From: an uncultured bacterium
GTDB lineage: Bacteria > Spirochaetota > Brevinematia > DTOW01
DNA: 15,710 bases
Reading direction: 5' to 3'
NCBI GenBank assembly: GCA_937928175.1
Contig: CALFVP010000162.1
Span: forward strand, 1 to 15,710
Within the stretch, counting starts at the first letter, position 1. The number at the start of each line of letters is the position of its first letter. Below are positions 1 through 7,111 of this stretch, one piece after another. The position numbers and the translations under genes were made by a program. Below the pieces are notes generated by a model. The model saw only the letters and a list, made by a program, of their open reading frames with translations, was not told the origin of the DNA and ran no database searches.

Positions 1-746
1 CTTTCAGGTATACTTTCACCAGTCATTGTAGACTTGTCCACAAATGCACTTCCCTTAACAACTTCACCATCAAGAGGTATAGTTTCACCTGGTTTTACCA
101 ATATAATATCTCCAACCTCAACTTCATCAACGTTGACCAACCTATTATCTCTAAGTCTAACTTTTCCAAATACTTCGTAAACAGCTTTACCAATTTTAGA
201 CCTAGCATTCCTAAGAGCAACATCTTCAAGGAAAATTCCTAAATTGTACAAAGTTATCAGTAACAACGCTTCAAAGGTATGTCCTAACAACAAAGCACCC
301 AAAAAAGCAAGGAGTATTAAAACGTTCTCATTGAGCAAAGCACCAGATTTAGAATTATTTATAGCCCTAATTAGCGTTTTAACTCCCCCACCAACAAAAA
401 AAATAAAACTAACTACCAATAAATCAATAAATAGACCAAAATTTTTCATTAAAACAAAGTGTAATACACCGTAAACTAAAGTGAACAACAAAGGAAACAA
501 AATCCAAAATACCTCTTTTAACTTAACTTTACTATCATCTTTTTCATCACTTACCTCTTCCAAAACTTCAACTTCCTCATCAACACTATTAACAATTTTT
601 CTTATCTTACTAGTATCAACTTCACTAGTAGTCAAAGTAAGAGTAGAAAAATCAACTTTAGCATCTAAAATACCATTTTTCAAAAGTGCTTTCTCTATCC
701 TTAAAGCACAATTGGGACAATCCAAATTCTTTAAAACGTAATTCAT
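1..746 (-). CDS. Heavy-metal-translocating P-type ATPase, Zn/Cd/Pb type, N-terminal part (cut by window edge)
   Basis: This is a membrane pump that uses ATP to move a soft or transition metal ion across the inner membrane. Only the first 248 codons are present. Residues 1-70 form a heavy-metal-associated domain with the metal site LDCPNCA (Cys10, Cys13). An acidic linker follows, then hydrophobic segments at about 78-97, 103-121 and 140-170. The actuator domain follows, with the phrase DIILVKPGETIPLDGEVV and the diagnostic TGES loop at 242-245. The phosphorylation motif DKTGT and the CPC/SPC membrane motif lie beyond the edge. The DCxxC form of the metal site and the stretch after ALLNEN resemble ZntA/CadA pumps more than copper pumps, but without the CPC region the metal is uncertain. 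The ATG at 746 is chosen because the HMA fold begins there; no good Shine-Dalgarno sequence is visible. It is divergent from secD. Confidence 0.9.
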   Translation of the reverse strand, partial: MNYVLKNLDCPNCALRIEKALLKNGILDAKVDFSTLTLTTSEVDTSKIRKIVNSVDEEVEVLEEVSDEKDDSKVKLKEVFWILFPLLFTLVYGVLHFVLMKNFGLFIDLLVVSFIFFVGGGVKTLIRAINNSKSGALLNENVLILLAFLGALLLGHTFEALLLITLYNLGIFLEDVALRNARSKIGKAVYEVFGKVRLRDNRLVNVDEVEVGDIILVKPGETIPLDGEVVKGSAFVDKSTMTGESIPE

Positions 747-799
747 AGTGATAAATTTATAAAACCAGAAGAAATTTTTCAAGTACGTCCACTCAAGAA

Positions 800-1053
800 C
801 TAACTTTTCATTTCTTTGTTTGCATCCATTATTAATGTTTGTTTTAGAACATAAACCACCTCTTCAGGTGAAAAGTTTTCGCCTACTTGAAGAAATCCAT
901 GAGAATATAAAATACAATTGGGTATTTACCTTTATAAAGTCATCGTAATCGAAAACGTTTATATTACCTTTTTCTGAATACCACACAGAAATTCCATGCC
1001 CCACCAAATTTGTCTTGATATACACCAATCTTTAACGTTTTACAACTGACTAA
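800..1053 (-). pseudogene. Probable decayed gene with two frameshifts, family not recognised
   Basis: Three short minus-strand stretches in different frames read like successive pieces of one protein. The first (about 1053-1010) reads LKIGVYQDKFGG. The second (about 1010-927) contains HGISVWYSEKGNINVFDYDD. The third (925-800) contains GFLQVGENFSPEEVVYVLKQ and ends at a TAG at 800-802. The apparent frame change from first to second falls at a short G run, a typical indel site. Each piece has protein-like composition, while the alternative frames are broken by stops. No start codon with a ribosome binding site is seen, and I do not recognise the family. It lies just upstream of the metal ATPase gene on the same strand. 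The alternative is chance open frames in A+T-rich spacer. Confidence 0.42.
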
Positions 1054-1065
1054 TTAAGTACATTT

Positions 1066-1100
1066 TAAGAGTTTAAAACTCTTAGAGTTTAAAACTCTTA
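1066..1100. repeat. Tandem pair of 16-bp palindromic units upstream of secD
   Basis: The unit TAAGAGTTTAAAACTC is followed directly by TTAGAGTTTAAAACTC. Each unit, together with the next TTA, contains the inverted repeat AAGAGTT/AACTCTT or AGAGTT/AACTCT around a TAA centre. The period is 16 bp, about 108 bp before the secD start. It could be a doubled operator, a hairpin pair ending the minus-strand remnant, or replication slippage. No T-run follows, so a terminator is not well supported. Confidence 0.7.
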
Positions 1101-1207
1101 GGACTTATTTAAAGAATTACTGAAATTGCCTTTAATCTTAAATTAATTGGAGTTTAAATAAAACAATTTTTCATAATTAGGTAAAAAATCGATAAAAAGG
1201 GGAAATT

Positions 1208-2749
1208 ATGAGTTGGATGAAATTTTCTTTAATAATACTTACCTTAGTTTTAGCAATACTTATTCTAAAACCCACTTACGAATGGTACTTTTTAATTAGT
1301 GATAAAGATAAAGAGTTAATATCGTTAGGGGCGGAAGAAGTTAGTAAACTTTCTCCAGAACTTAAAAAAAGGTATCTTGAAATAAAAAAACTTAGAAATA
1401 GTACTGTTTTGAATATAGGGCTTGATCTAAAAGGTGGAATATACATAACTCTTGAACCTGATCCTATAGACATGACAAACTACTTGCTTGATAAGTTTGA
1501 AGGTGATATTGATAAAGTTATATCAGAATACGAAAACGAATTAGTATCACAAGTAGATGTTTCACTTGAGATATTGAGAAACAGGCTTGATCAATTTGGT
1601 GTTACTGAACCTGTTATAAGAAAAGAAGGTAGAAGTAGAATTTCTGTAGAGCTTCCTGGGATTTCTAGCGTTGCACAAGCTAAAGAAGCTATAAGTAAAG
1701 CAGGAAAACTTGAATTTAAATTCGTTGATGATGAATACATGGGAAACATCGATAGAAAATACATCAATAAAGAAGGTTTAATATCGGACATTCAGGAATT
1801 TTTAAAGAACAATGTTATACCTGCAGATGACGAAATTTACGGGTATTACGAAACGGATGAATCTGGTATACCATCGTTAAAGGGTTTTATAGTCCTTAAG
1901 AAAGAAGTTGTTTTTGATGGGAGTTATATAAAAGATGCAAGACCAGGACAAGATCAATTTGGTAGGCCTGTTGTAGAGTTTTCTTTAACACTTGAAGGAG
2001 CAGATATATTTGCCGATATAACAAGAAATAACATTGGTAAAAGGCTTGCTATAGTTTTGGATGGAAGAGTTAGAAGTGCACCAGTCATACAAACTGAAAT
2101 ACTCGGAGGAAGAGGACAAATAACAGGTGCTTTTTCATCAGAAGAAGTTAGTAGTTTAGTATCTGTGCTAAAGTCAGGAGCACTAAATGTAAAGCTAAAG
2201 GAAATAGAAATCAGAGTAATAGGACCTTCGCTAGGAGCAGATAGCATAAACTTAGGAACAAAAGCTAGTTTTATAGGAATACTTTTAGTCTTCATTTTTG
2301 CCATAATTTACTACAGAATTTTTGGAATAATAACATCTATATCTTTGATATTTAACTTATTCTTTACTTTAGCTGGGTTAGCTTTGTTTAGAGCAACGTT
2401 AACGTTACCAGGAATTGCCGGACTAGCATTAACAATAGGTATGGCAATTGATGCTAACGTATTACAGTTTGAAAGAATAAAAGAAGAAATTAGAAACGGT
2501 AGAGATCTAGTAACAGCTATAAAACTAGGTTTCGAAAGAGCATTCGTAACAATAATAGACACTCACATAACCGTCATGCTGTCATCATTTGTACTCATGG
2601 TTTACGGATACGGTCCTATCAAAGGGTTTGGTACTACACTTCTTATAGGTATAACAGTATCACTATTTACATCTATATTCGTAGTAAGGACACTAGTTGA
2701 ATTTGTTGTAAACAAACTAAAAATAAAATACATACCAGCACTAGTATAA
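1208..2749 (+). CDS. secD: Protein translocase subunit SecD
   Basis: SecD is the inner-membrane partner of SecF and uses the proton gradient to help pull exported proteins through SecYEG. The 513-residue product has an N-terminal membrane helix at about 5-22 and the family signature GLDLKGG at 71-77. Next come the periplasmic P1 domain (DVSLEILRNRLDQFGVTEP and ELPGIS phrases) and a second periplasmic part with RPVVEFSLT and GKRLAIVLDGRV. The membrane bundle begins after GPSLGAD. The conserved helix GMAIDANVLQFERIKEE carries Asp415 and Asn417, positions linked to proton coupling in the family. A strong AAAAAGGGGA ribosome site lies just upstream of the ATG. The secF gene follows after 12 bp. 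No yajC is seen upstream. Confidence 0.97.
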   Translation: MSWMKFSLIILTLVLAILILKPTYEWYFLISDKDKELISLGAEEVSKLSPELKKRYLEIKKLRNSTVLNIGLDLKGGIYITLEPDPIDMTNYLLDKFEGDIDKVISEYENELVSQVDVSLEILRNRLDQFGVTEPVIRKEGRSRISVELPGISSVAQAKEAISKAGKLEFKFVDDEYMGNIDRKYINKEGLISDIQEFLKNNVIPADDEIYGYYETDESGIPSLKGFIVLKKEVVFDGSYIKDARPGQDQFGRPVVEFSLTLEGADIFADITRNNIGKRLAIVLDGRVRSAPVIQTEILGGRGQITGAFSSEEVSSLVSVLKSGALNVKLKEIEIRVIGPSLGADSINLGTKASFIGILLVFIFAIIYYRIFGIITSISLIFNLFFTLAGLALFRATLTLPGIAGLALTIGMAIDANVLQFERIKEEIRNGRDLVTAIKLGFERAFVTIIDTHITVMLSSFVLMVYGYGPIKGFGTTLLIGITVSLFTSIFVVRTLVEFVVNKLKIKYIPALV

Positions 2750-2761
2750 AGGGAGGAATAT

Positions 2762-3673
2762 ATGTTCAATTTCTTGGAGAACATAAGAAAAATAGATTAC
2801 GTAAAAAATAGGTTTTATTTTTTGGCTCTATCCGGAACAATAATATTAATAGGGATAATACTATTTTTCATAAAAGGAGGGTTTAAACAAAGTATAGACT
2901 TTAAGGGGGGAACTAGGTTAGAAATTAAGATAAACGACAAAGTGAAAATAGAAGAGGTAAGAAAAGTTGTATCATCAACTGGTATTACAAAAGATGTAAC
3001 ATACGTTGGGAACCCTGAAGAAAATATATTTTTAATAAGTATAGGTGCAAGTGAAGATTACAGTAACGTTGAAATAGTAAAAAAATCGTTACAGGACAAC
3101 TTCAAAGAAGTCATAATTAGAGGAGAAAATACTGTAGGACCAAGGCTAAGCCAAGAATTTTTTAGAAATGCTATAATACTATCAATAGTTGTAGGAATAC
3201 TAATACTAATATACATAGGAATTAGGTTTGACTTTATATTTGGAATAGGTGCTATTGCTGCACTTTTACATGACCTTTTGATTTCTTTCACTGTAATTCT
3301 AGTACTAAACATAGAAATGGATATTTCAATAATTGCAGCAATACTAACTATACTAGGTTATTCCGTTACTGACACAGTTGTCGTATACGACAGAATAAGA
3401 GAAAACCTAGTAGGTGGTGTAAAATCTTCAGAAATAGAATACATCGTAAACAAAAGTATAAGACAAGTAATAGTTAGATCAGTGCTTACATCATTCACAA
3501 CTTTACTTATTGTAACAAGCATTATAATATGGGGACCAGAAAACTTAAAAGGATTCTCAATAACTTTACTAGCAGGAATAATAAGTGGTACATACTCATC
3601 ACTCTTTATAGCATCACCAATAGTAATAGAACTTGAAAAGAAAAAACTACTAAAACAAGAACAAAGAATATAG
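2762..3673 (+). CDS. secF: Protein translocase subunit SecF
   Basis: SecF pairs with SecD to complete the accessory export motor at the inner membrane. The 303-residue product has a first membrane helix at about 18-37, then the SIDFKGGTRLEI signature (DFKGG at 46-50), a small periplasmic domain, and five hydrophobic helices from about residue 138 on. The motif GYSVTDTVVVYDRIREN starts at residue 199 and holds Asp204 and Arg residues conserved in the family. GLLAG-like helix packing and a short basic tail close the protein. The ribosome site AAAGGGAGG precedes the ATG. It is co-transcribed with secD, with only 12 bp between them. The length is normal for a separate SecF. Confidence 0.97.
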   Translation: MFNFLENIRKIDYVKNRFYFLALSGTIILIGIILFFIKGGFKQSIDFKGGTRLEIKINDKVKIEEVRKVVSSTGITKDVTYVGNPEENIFLISIGASEDYSNVEIVKKSLQDNFKEVIIRGENTVGPRLSQEFFRNAIILSIVVGILILIYIGIRFDFIFGIGAIAALLHDLLISFTVILVLNIEMDISIIAAILTILGYSVTDTVVVYDRIRENLVGGVKSSEIEYIVNKSIRQVIVRSVLTSFTTLLIVTSIIIWGPENLKGFSITLLAGIISGTYSSLFIASPIVIELEKKKLLKQEQRI

Positions 3674-3729
3674 TAGCAAAATATAAAAAACAACTACTTT
3701 TAACATATTTAATCCTTAAACTTTCTAAC

Positions 3730-3757
3730 TTGAAAGAATTCTAAACCTAAATATATT
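3730..3757 (+). promoter_or_regulatory. Candidate promoter for apt
   Basis: A TTGAAA at 3730-3735 is followed after 16 bp by TATATT at 3752-3757, with an alternative TATTAT two bases further. The -35 box lies in a small inverted repeat (CTTTC/GAAAG, 3721-3736). The ribosome site GGAGGTG at 3766-3772 follows. Close to the sigma-70 consensus, but A+T-rich sequence gives chance matches. Confidence 0.42.
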
Positions 3758-3776
3758 ATCTTAGCGGAGGTGTGTT

Positions 3777-4286
3777 ATGGATTACAAAAAGTATATAAGA
3801 GATATACCTGATTTTCCTATTAAGGGAATAATATTTAGAGATCTTACAACACTCTTTAAAGAAGGTAAAGTGTTTAAAGAAGCAATCAATAGTCTTTACA
3901 ATTTAATAAGAGATTTGGATATAGACAAGATAGTAGCACCTGAAGCTAGGGGTTTTATATTTGGTGCTTTACTTGCTTATCTTAAGGGATGTGGTTTTGT
4001 ACCTGTAAGAAAACAAGGTAAACTACCTTACAAAACTGTATCTTATACTTATTCACTGGAATACGGTACTTCAGTACTTGAAATGCACGAAGATGCAATA
4101 TCAAAAGGAGAAAAAGTTCTAATTGTTGATGATCTCTTAGCAACGGGAGGAACTACTAAAGCAATGATAGATATGGTATCACAACTTGGTGGAAACGTTG
4201 TAGGGGCAGCATTCTTAGTAGAACTTTCAGCACTAAATGGAAGAAAATCACTAGGAATACCTGTATACTCCGTAGTAGTCTACTAG
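3777..4286 (+). CDS. apt: Adenine phosphoribosyltransferase
   Basis: This cytosolic purine-salvage enzyme joins adenine to PRPP to give AMP and pyrophosphate. The 169 residues match the usual bacterial length. Visible family marks are RDIPDFPIKGIIFRDLTTL at the N-terminus, the PEARGFIFG segment, and PVRKQGKLPYKT in the hood. The PRPP-binding loop IVDDLLATGGTT follows (Asp118, Asp119). A good GGAGGTG ribosome site and a candidate promoter precede it. Three bases separate its TAG from the next gene's ATG, so the phosphatase behind it is probably translated by coupling to apt. Confidence 0.96.
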   Translation: MDYKKYIRDIPDFPIKGIIFRDLTTLFKEGKVFKEAINSLYNLIRDLDIDKIVAPEARGFIFGALLAYLKGCGFVPVRKQGKLPYKTVSYTYSLEYGTSVLEMHEDAISKGEKVLIVDDLLATGGTTKAMIDMVSQLGGNVVGAAFLVELSALNGRKSLGIPVYSVVVY

Positions 4287-4289
4287 TAA

Positions 4290-5690
4290 ATGAAATTTTT
4301 CTTATCAAAAAACTTGATACCTATACTTTTTTCAATATACTCTTTGGTTTACTTCATTTTGATAATGTTATTTACTTCTTATTCACCTATACTCTTTACA
4401 GCTTACTTTTTAGTAGTAATCATGACATTAATGCTATACAAAAAGAAGTTTATTCTTAAAAAGGATCTTCTATCTGAATTTGTTGAAATAGTATTCGTAA
4501 AGATGTACGATTCACCTAACAGAAAAGAATTTTTTGAAGTTGTAAACGAAATATTTAAAATTCTTGGTATAAATACAGAATGTATAACGGTACTATTCAA
4601 TTTCGATAAACCGCATTACGAAGTTCTAGGAACCAATATTAAGGGTATAGAAAAAACTATTTTAAAAAAAGAAAAAATTCTCTTATCTAACTTCATAGAA
4701 TCTTATAAAACAAGATTACCTTTCGTTGATTTAAAAAACACTACTCTTTTACCAATTGATGTTTTTGAAAATTCAAAAGAAATTATGAAAAAGTTCAATT
4801 CCAATTTTTTAATACCTATATACTCACCTAATTTTGATCTTGTTGGAATGGTACTTTTCAAATCTGAAAAAGTTAAGTTTAGTATTCTCTTCTATTTATC
4901 ACAATTTATAAACATAGTTAGCACAATGTTCAAAGCGATAAGTGAGAACGAAAAAAAGAAAATAATTGAAGAAGATATGAAAATTGCTTCTCAAATCCAG
5001 AGTAAATTAGTACCAGTGGATTACATAACAAACAACTGGTTTGAATCTTATGGAATATACATACCAGCTTACAATATAGGAGGAGATTACTTGGATATAA
5101 TAGAAAAAAACAACAGTTTCTTTTTTGCAATAGGTGATGTTTCAGGTAAAGGAGTTTCAGCAGCCTTAGTATCTATAATGGTAAAAACTATACTTAACAG
5201 TACAGAAATAAACTCAAATAACATAACAAAAGTCATAAAAAATGTTAATCACTACATTTACAAATGGTTTTACGACGATGAAAGTATACTTACATTTCTT
5301 ACTTTATTTGCTGGAAACTACCTACCAAGCAGCAGAAAATTTTATTACATAAACGCAGGGCACATACCACCAATACTTATAAGAAGTAACGAATTAATAC
5401 TATTATCTTCAAACTCCAGACCCATTGGAATCTTTGAGAAATACAACCCCAAAAGAGAAGTTATAGAAATAATAAAAGATGATATTCTTGTACTTTACAC
5501 AGATGGACTTATAGAACAAATAGATTCAAGAGGTAGAGAATTCGGTATAAACCGTTTAAAGGAAATACTAACAAAACTAAAAAATGCAAACTCAAAAGAA
5601 ATAGTAGAGGAACTATACAAAAGATTAAAAGAATTTTCCCAAGAAAGAATAGATGATGATGTATGTATACTTGTAGTAAAGTTTAAGTAA
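4290..5690 (+). CDS. Membrane-anchored SpoIIE/RsbU-type PP2C serine phosphatase
   Basis: Phosphatases of this class remove phosphate from serine or threonine of small STAS anti-sigma-antagonist proteins and so switch regulators on. The 466-residue protein has two membrane helices at about 9-29 and 32-50 and a GAF-like sensory middle at about 65-215. A linker helix ending IASQIQSKLVP leads into a full SpoIIE domain. Metal-site motifs are intact: GGDYLD (Asp266), GDVSGKG (Asp283), NAGH (355-358), TDG (Asp405) and the terminal DDDVC (455-459), so it should be active. No ribosome site is visible; the ATG follows the apt stop at once, which suggests coupling. No kinase or STAS partner is in the window. 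The signal sensed is unknown. Confidence 0.93.
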   Translation: MKFFLSKNLIPILFSIYSLVYFILIMLFTSYSPILFTAYFLVVIMTLMLYKKKFILKKDLLSEFVEIVFVKMYDSPNRKEFFEVVNEIFKILGINTECITVLFNFDKPHYEVLGTNIKGIEKTILKKEKILLSNFIESYKTRLPFVDLKNTTLLPIDVFENSKEIMKKFNSNFLIPIYSPNFDLVGMVLFKSEKVKFSILFYLSQFINIVSTMFKAISENEKKKIIEEDMKIASQIQSKLVPVDYITNNWFESYGIYIPAYNIGGDYLDIIEKNNSFFFAIGDVSGKGVSAALVSIMVKTILNSTEINSNNITKVIKNVNHYIYKWFYDDESILTFLTLFAGNYLPSSRKFYYINAGHIPPILIRSNELILLSSNSRPIGIFEKYNPKREVIEIIKDDILVLYTDGLIEQIDSRGREFGINRLKEILTKLKNANSKEIVEELYKRLKEFSQERIDDDVCILVVKFK

Positions 5691-5717
5691 CCCCAACAAA
5701 CCTTTCTTTCTAAAAAA

Positions 5718-6353
5718 CTAAAATCTAGGATTTTTCTTTTTTAAATAAATTCCCATTTTAATTTCTTCTCTATGAGTGTAAGCAAGTAAAATCCAATTTA
5801 GCAAAAAAGCAACCAAAAGTTCAATCTCTTTCCATATTCCTATAAACCAACCTACTATGAAATTTGATAGGAAAAAAAACATAACAAGCCAACCATCAGG
5901 ACCAAGGAAGAATTTCATAAAAGAAATGACAATTAACCCAAAAACCGGAATAGGAGGCGTAAGACCTAAAGCAGGAAAAGTACCAGCAGATATAGCTCCC
6001 CAAACACCTAAAGTAGCAGCAACAGCTTTCCCACCCTTAAACTTTAAAAAAGGAGAAAACGCATGACCAATTACTGGAGAAAGTATGACTAAAATTAATC
6101 CCAATCCCCTAATACCTAAATCACGATAAGCAATAGAAACAGGTACTAACCCTTTACCTACCTCAAGAAATAAAACCAAAACTCCTAAAAGCTTACCACC
6201 AGCTCTAAAAACGTTAAAAGTACCAGGATTATGATCACCGTAATTTCTAATATCAGTACCTAGAAAAATTTTACCTAACCAAACAGCAAAAGGAATAGAA
6301 CCAAGAAAAAAACCAAACATAATAACTAATACCGTATAAATCAAATTATCCAT
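5718..6353 (-). CDS. plsY: Glycerol-3-phosphate acyltransferase PlsY
   Basis: PlsY is an integral membrane enzyme that transfers an acyl group from acyl-phosphate to glycerol 3-phosphate, the first step of phospholipid synthesis. The 211-residue product has several hydrophobic helices and the family's three loop motifs. These are FFLGSIPFAVW at 15-25 followed by DIRNYGDHNPGTFNVFR (34-50), GHAFSPFLKFKGGKAVA (96-112), and THREEIKMG near the end. The second part of motif 1 reads GDHNPGTFN where classical PlsY has GSGNIGATN, so this is a divergent branch. A GGGGGTGA ribosome site just upstream fixes the ATG at 6353. It is convergent with the phosphatase gene (27 bp between stops) and divergent from the TrkA-like gene. 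Confidence 0.9.
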   Translation of the reverse strand: MDNLIYTVLVIMFGFFLGSIPFAVWLGKIFLGTDIRNYGDHNPGTFNVFRAGGKLLGVLVLFLEVGKGLVPVSIAYRDLGIRGLGLILVILSPVIGHAFSPFLKFKGGKAVAATLGVWGAISAGTFPALGLTPPIPVFGLIVISFMKFFLGPDGWLVMFFFLSNFIVGWFIGIWKEIELLVAFLLNWILLAYTHREEIKMGIYLKKKNPRF

Positions 6354-6384
6354 AACTCACCCCCTAAGAAAAAATAAATTACAA

Positions 6385-6413
6385 AATATATAAAAAATTA
6401 CTTTAAAATTCAA
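6385..6413 (-). promoter_or_regulatory. Candidate plsY promoter
   Basis: Read on the minus strand, TTGAAT (6413-6408) is followed after 17 bp by TATATT (6390-6385), giving a start near 6378 and a leader of about 25 bases that holds the GGGGGTGA ribosome site. Spacing is ideal and the fit is among the best in the window. The -35 box touches the ATG of the divergent TrkA-like gene. Confidence 0.5.
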
Positions 6414-6415
6414 GT

Positions 6416-7111
6416 ATGAAAGTTTTCATGGTAGGTGAAGGAGACATATTAGAAATATTGATGGAAGAATTCAGTAAAAACAACATAAGCGTATATTTGG
6501 TCTCTGCTGAAAGTAACATAGAAATAACAGATAACATTGAGAGAGTTGAAGATTATTCAAAATTAGACAGAGATTTTTTTGAAAAGAGAGAAGTATCATC
6601 TTTTGACAAATGTATAGTATCACTTAGTGAAAAGAACATACTTGAGATGATAAACATCTCAACTATTCTTACAGAATTAGGTTCATACGTACTGGCAATA
6701 CTTCCAAACAAAAAATATAAAAACATCTTTGACAAACTTGGAATAAACTATATAATTCCTTCGTATGATACAGCATTTAAAACAGTTGGAGAGATACTTT
6801 TAAAGTATGGACCTGTTGAAAGCGTTATACCTTTTGTTGAGGACTACTTTGTTACAAAGATTAACATTTCACCTGATTCAAAGATATGCAACAAGAAAGT
6901 AAGCGATCTAGACCTTAGAAATAAATTTAACATAAACATTATTCTTGCGTTTCGTAAAGACTTTGTAGTACTAGAAAAAGGTATTTCTAAAGTATTCGTT
7001 GATAAAGTAGACATAAAACCCACTACAACCTTAACAAGTGATATGTCTATATTAATTGTTGGTCCTTTTGAAGGTATAAAGAAATTTATTGACTATCTCT
7101 ATGAAACTTAA
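6416..7111 (+). CDS. TrkA/KtrA-like RCK-domain protein with degenerate nucleotide site
   Basis: RCK proteins are cytosolic rings that gate potassium channels and transporters in response to NAD(H) or ATP. The 231-residue product has the right length for KtrA/TrkA-type subunits. Residues 1-130 look like a Rossmann RCK_N domain (MKVFMVGEGDI start, later VSLSEKN and SYVLAILPNKKYKNIFDKLGI). Residues 135-231 look like a TrkA_C domain (VTKINISPDSKICNKKVSDL, later VGPFEGIKKFIDYL). The usual glycine triad reads GEGDIL, losing the third Gly, and the acidic residue expected at the end of the second strand is not clear. Nucleotide binding may therefore be altered. No TrkH/KtrB pore gene is adjacent. No ribosome site is seen; a TAAAAT at 6404-6409 would put the transcript start on the ATG itself. 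Confidence 0.75.
   Translation: MKVFMVGEGDILEILMEEFSKNNISVYLVSAESNIEITDNIERVEDYSKLDRDFFEKREVSSFDKCIVSLSEKNILEMINISTILTELGSYVLAILPNKKYKNIFDKLGINYIIPSYDTAFKTVGEILLKYGPVESVIPFVEDYFVTKINISPDSKICNKKVSDLDLRNKFNINIILAFRKDFVVLEKGISKVFVDKVDIKPTTTLTSDMSILIVGPFEGIKKFIDYLYET

Noticed and set aside
244..741. Two plus-strand open frames (244-474 and 481-741)
   Set aside because: They lie antisense to a clear P-type ATPase reading frame on the minus strand and show low-complexity Lys/Asn/Ser/Thr-rich products without motifs.
5857..6066. Plus-strand open frame inside plsY
   Set aside because: It is the antisense shadow of the conserved PlsY motif 2 region.
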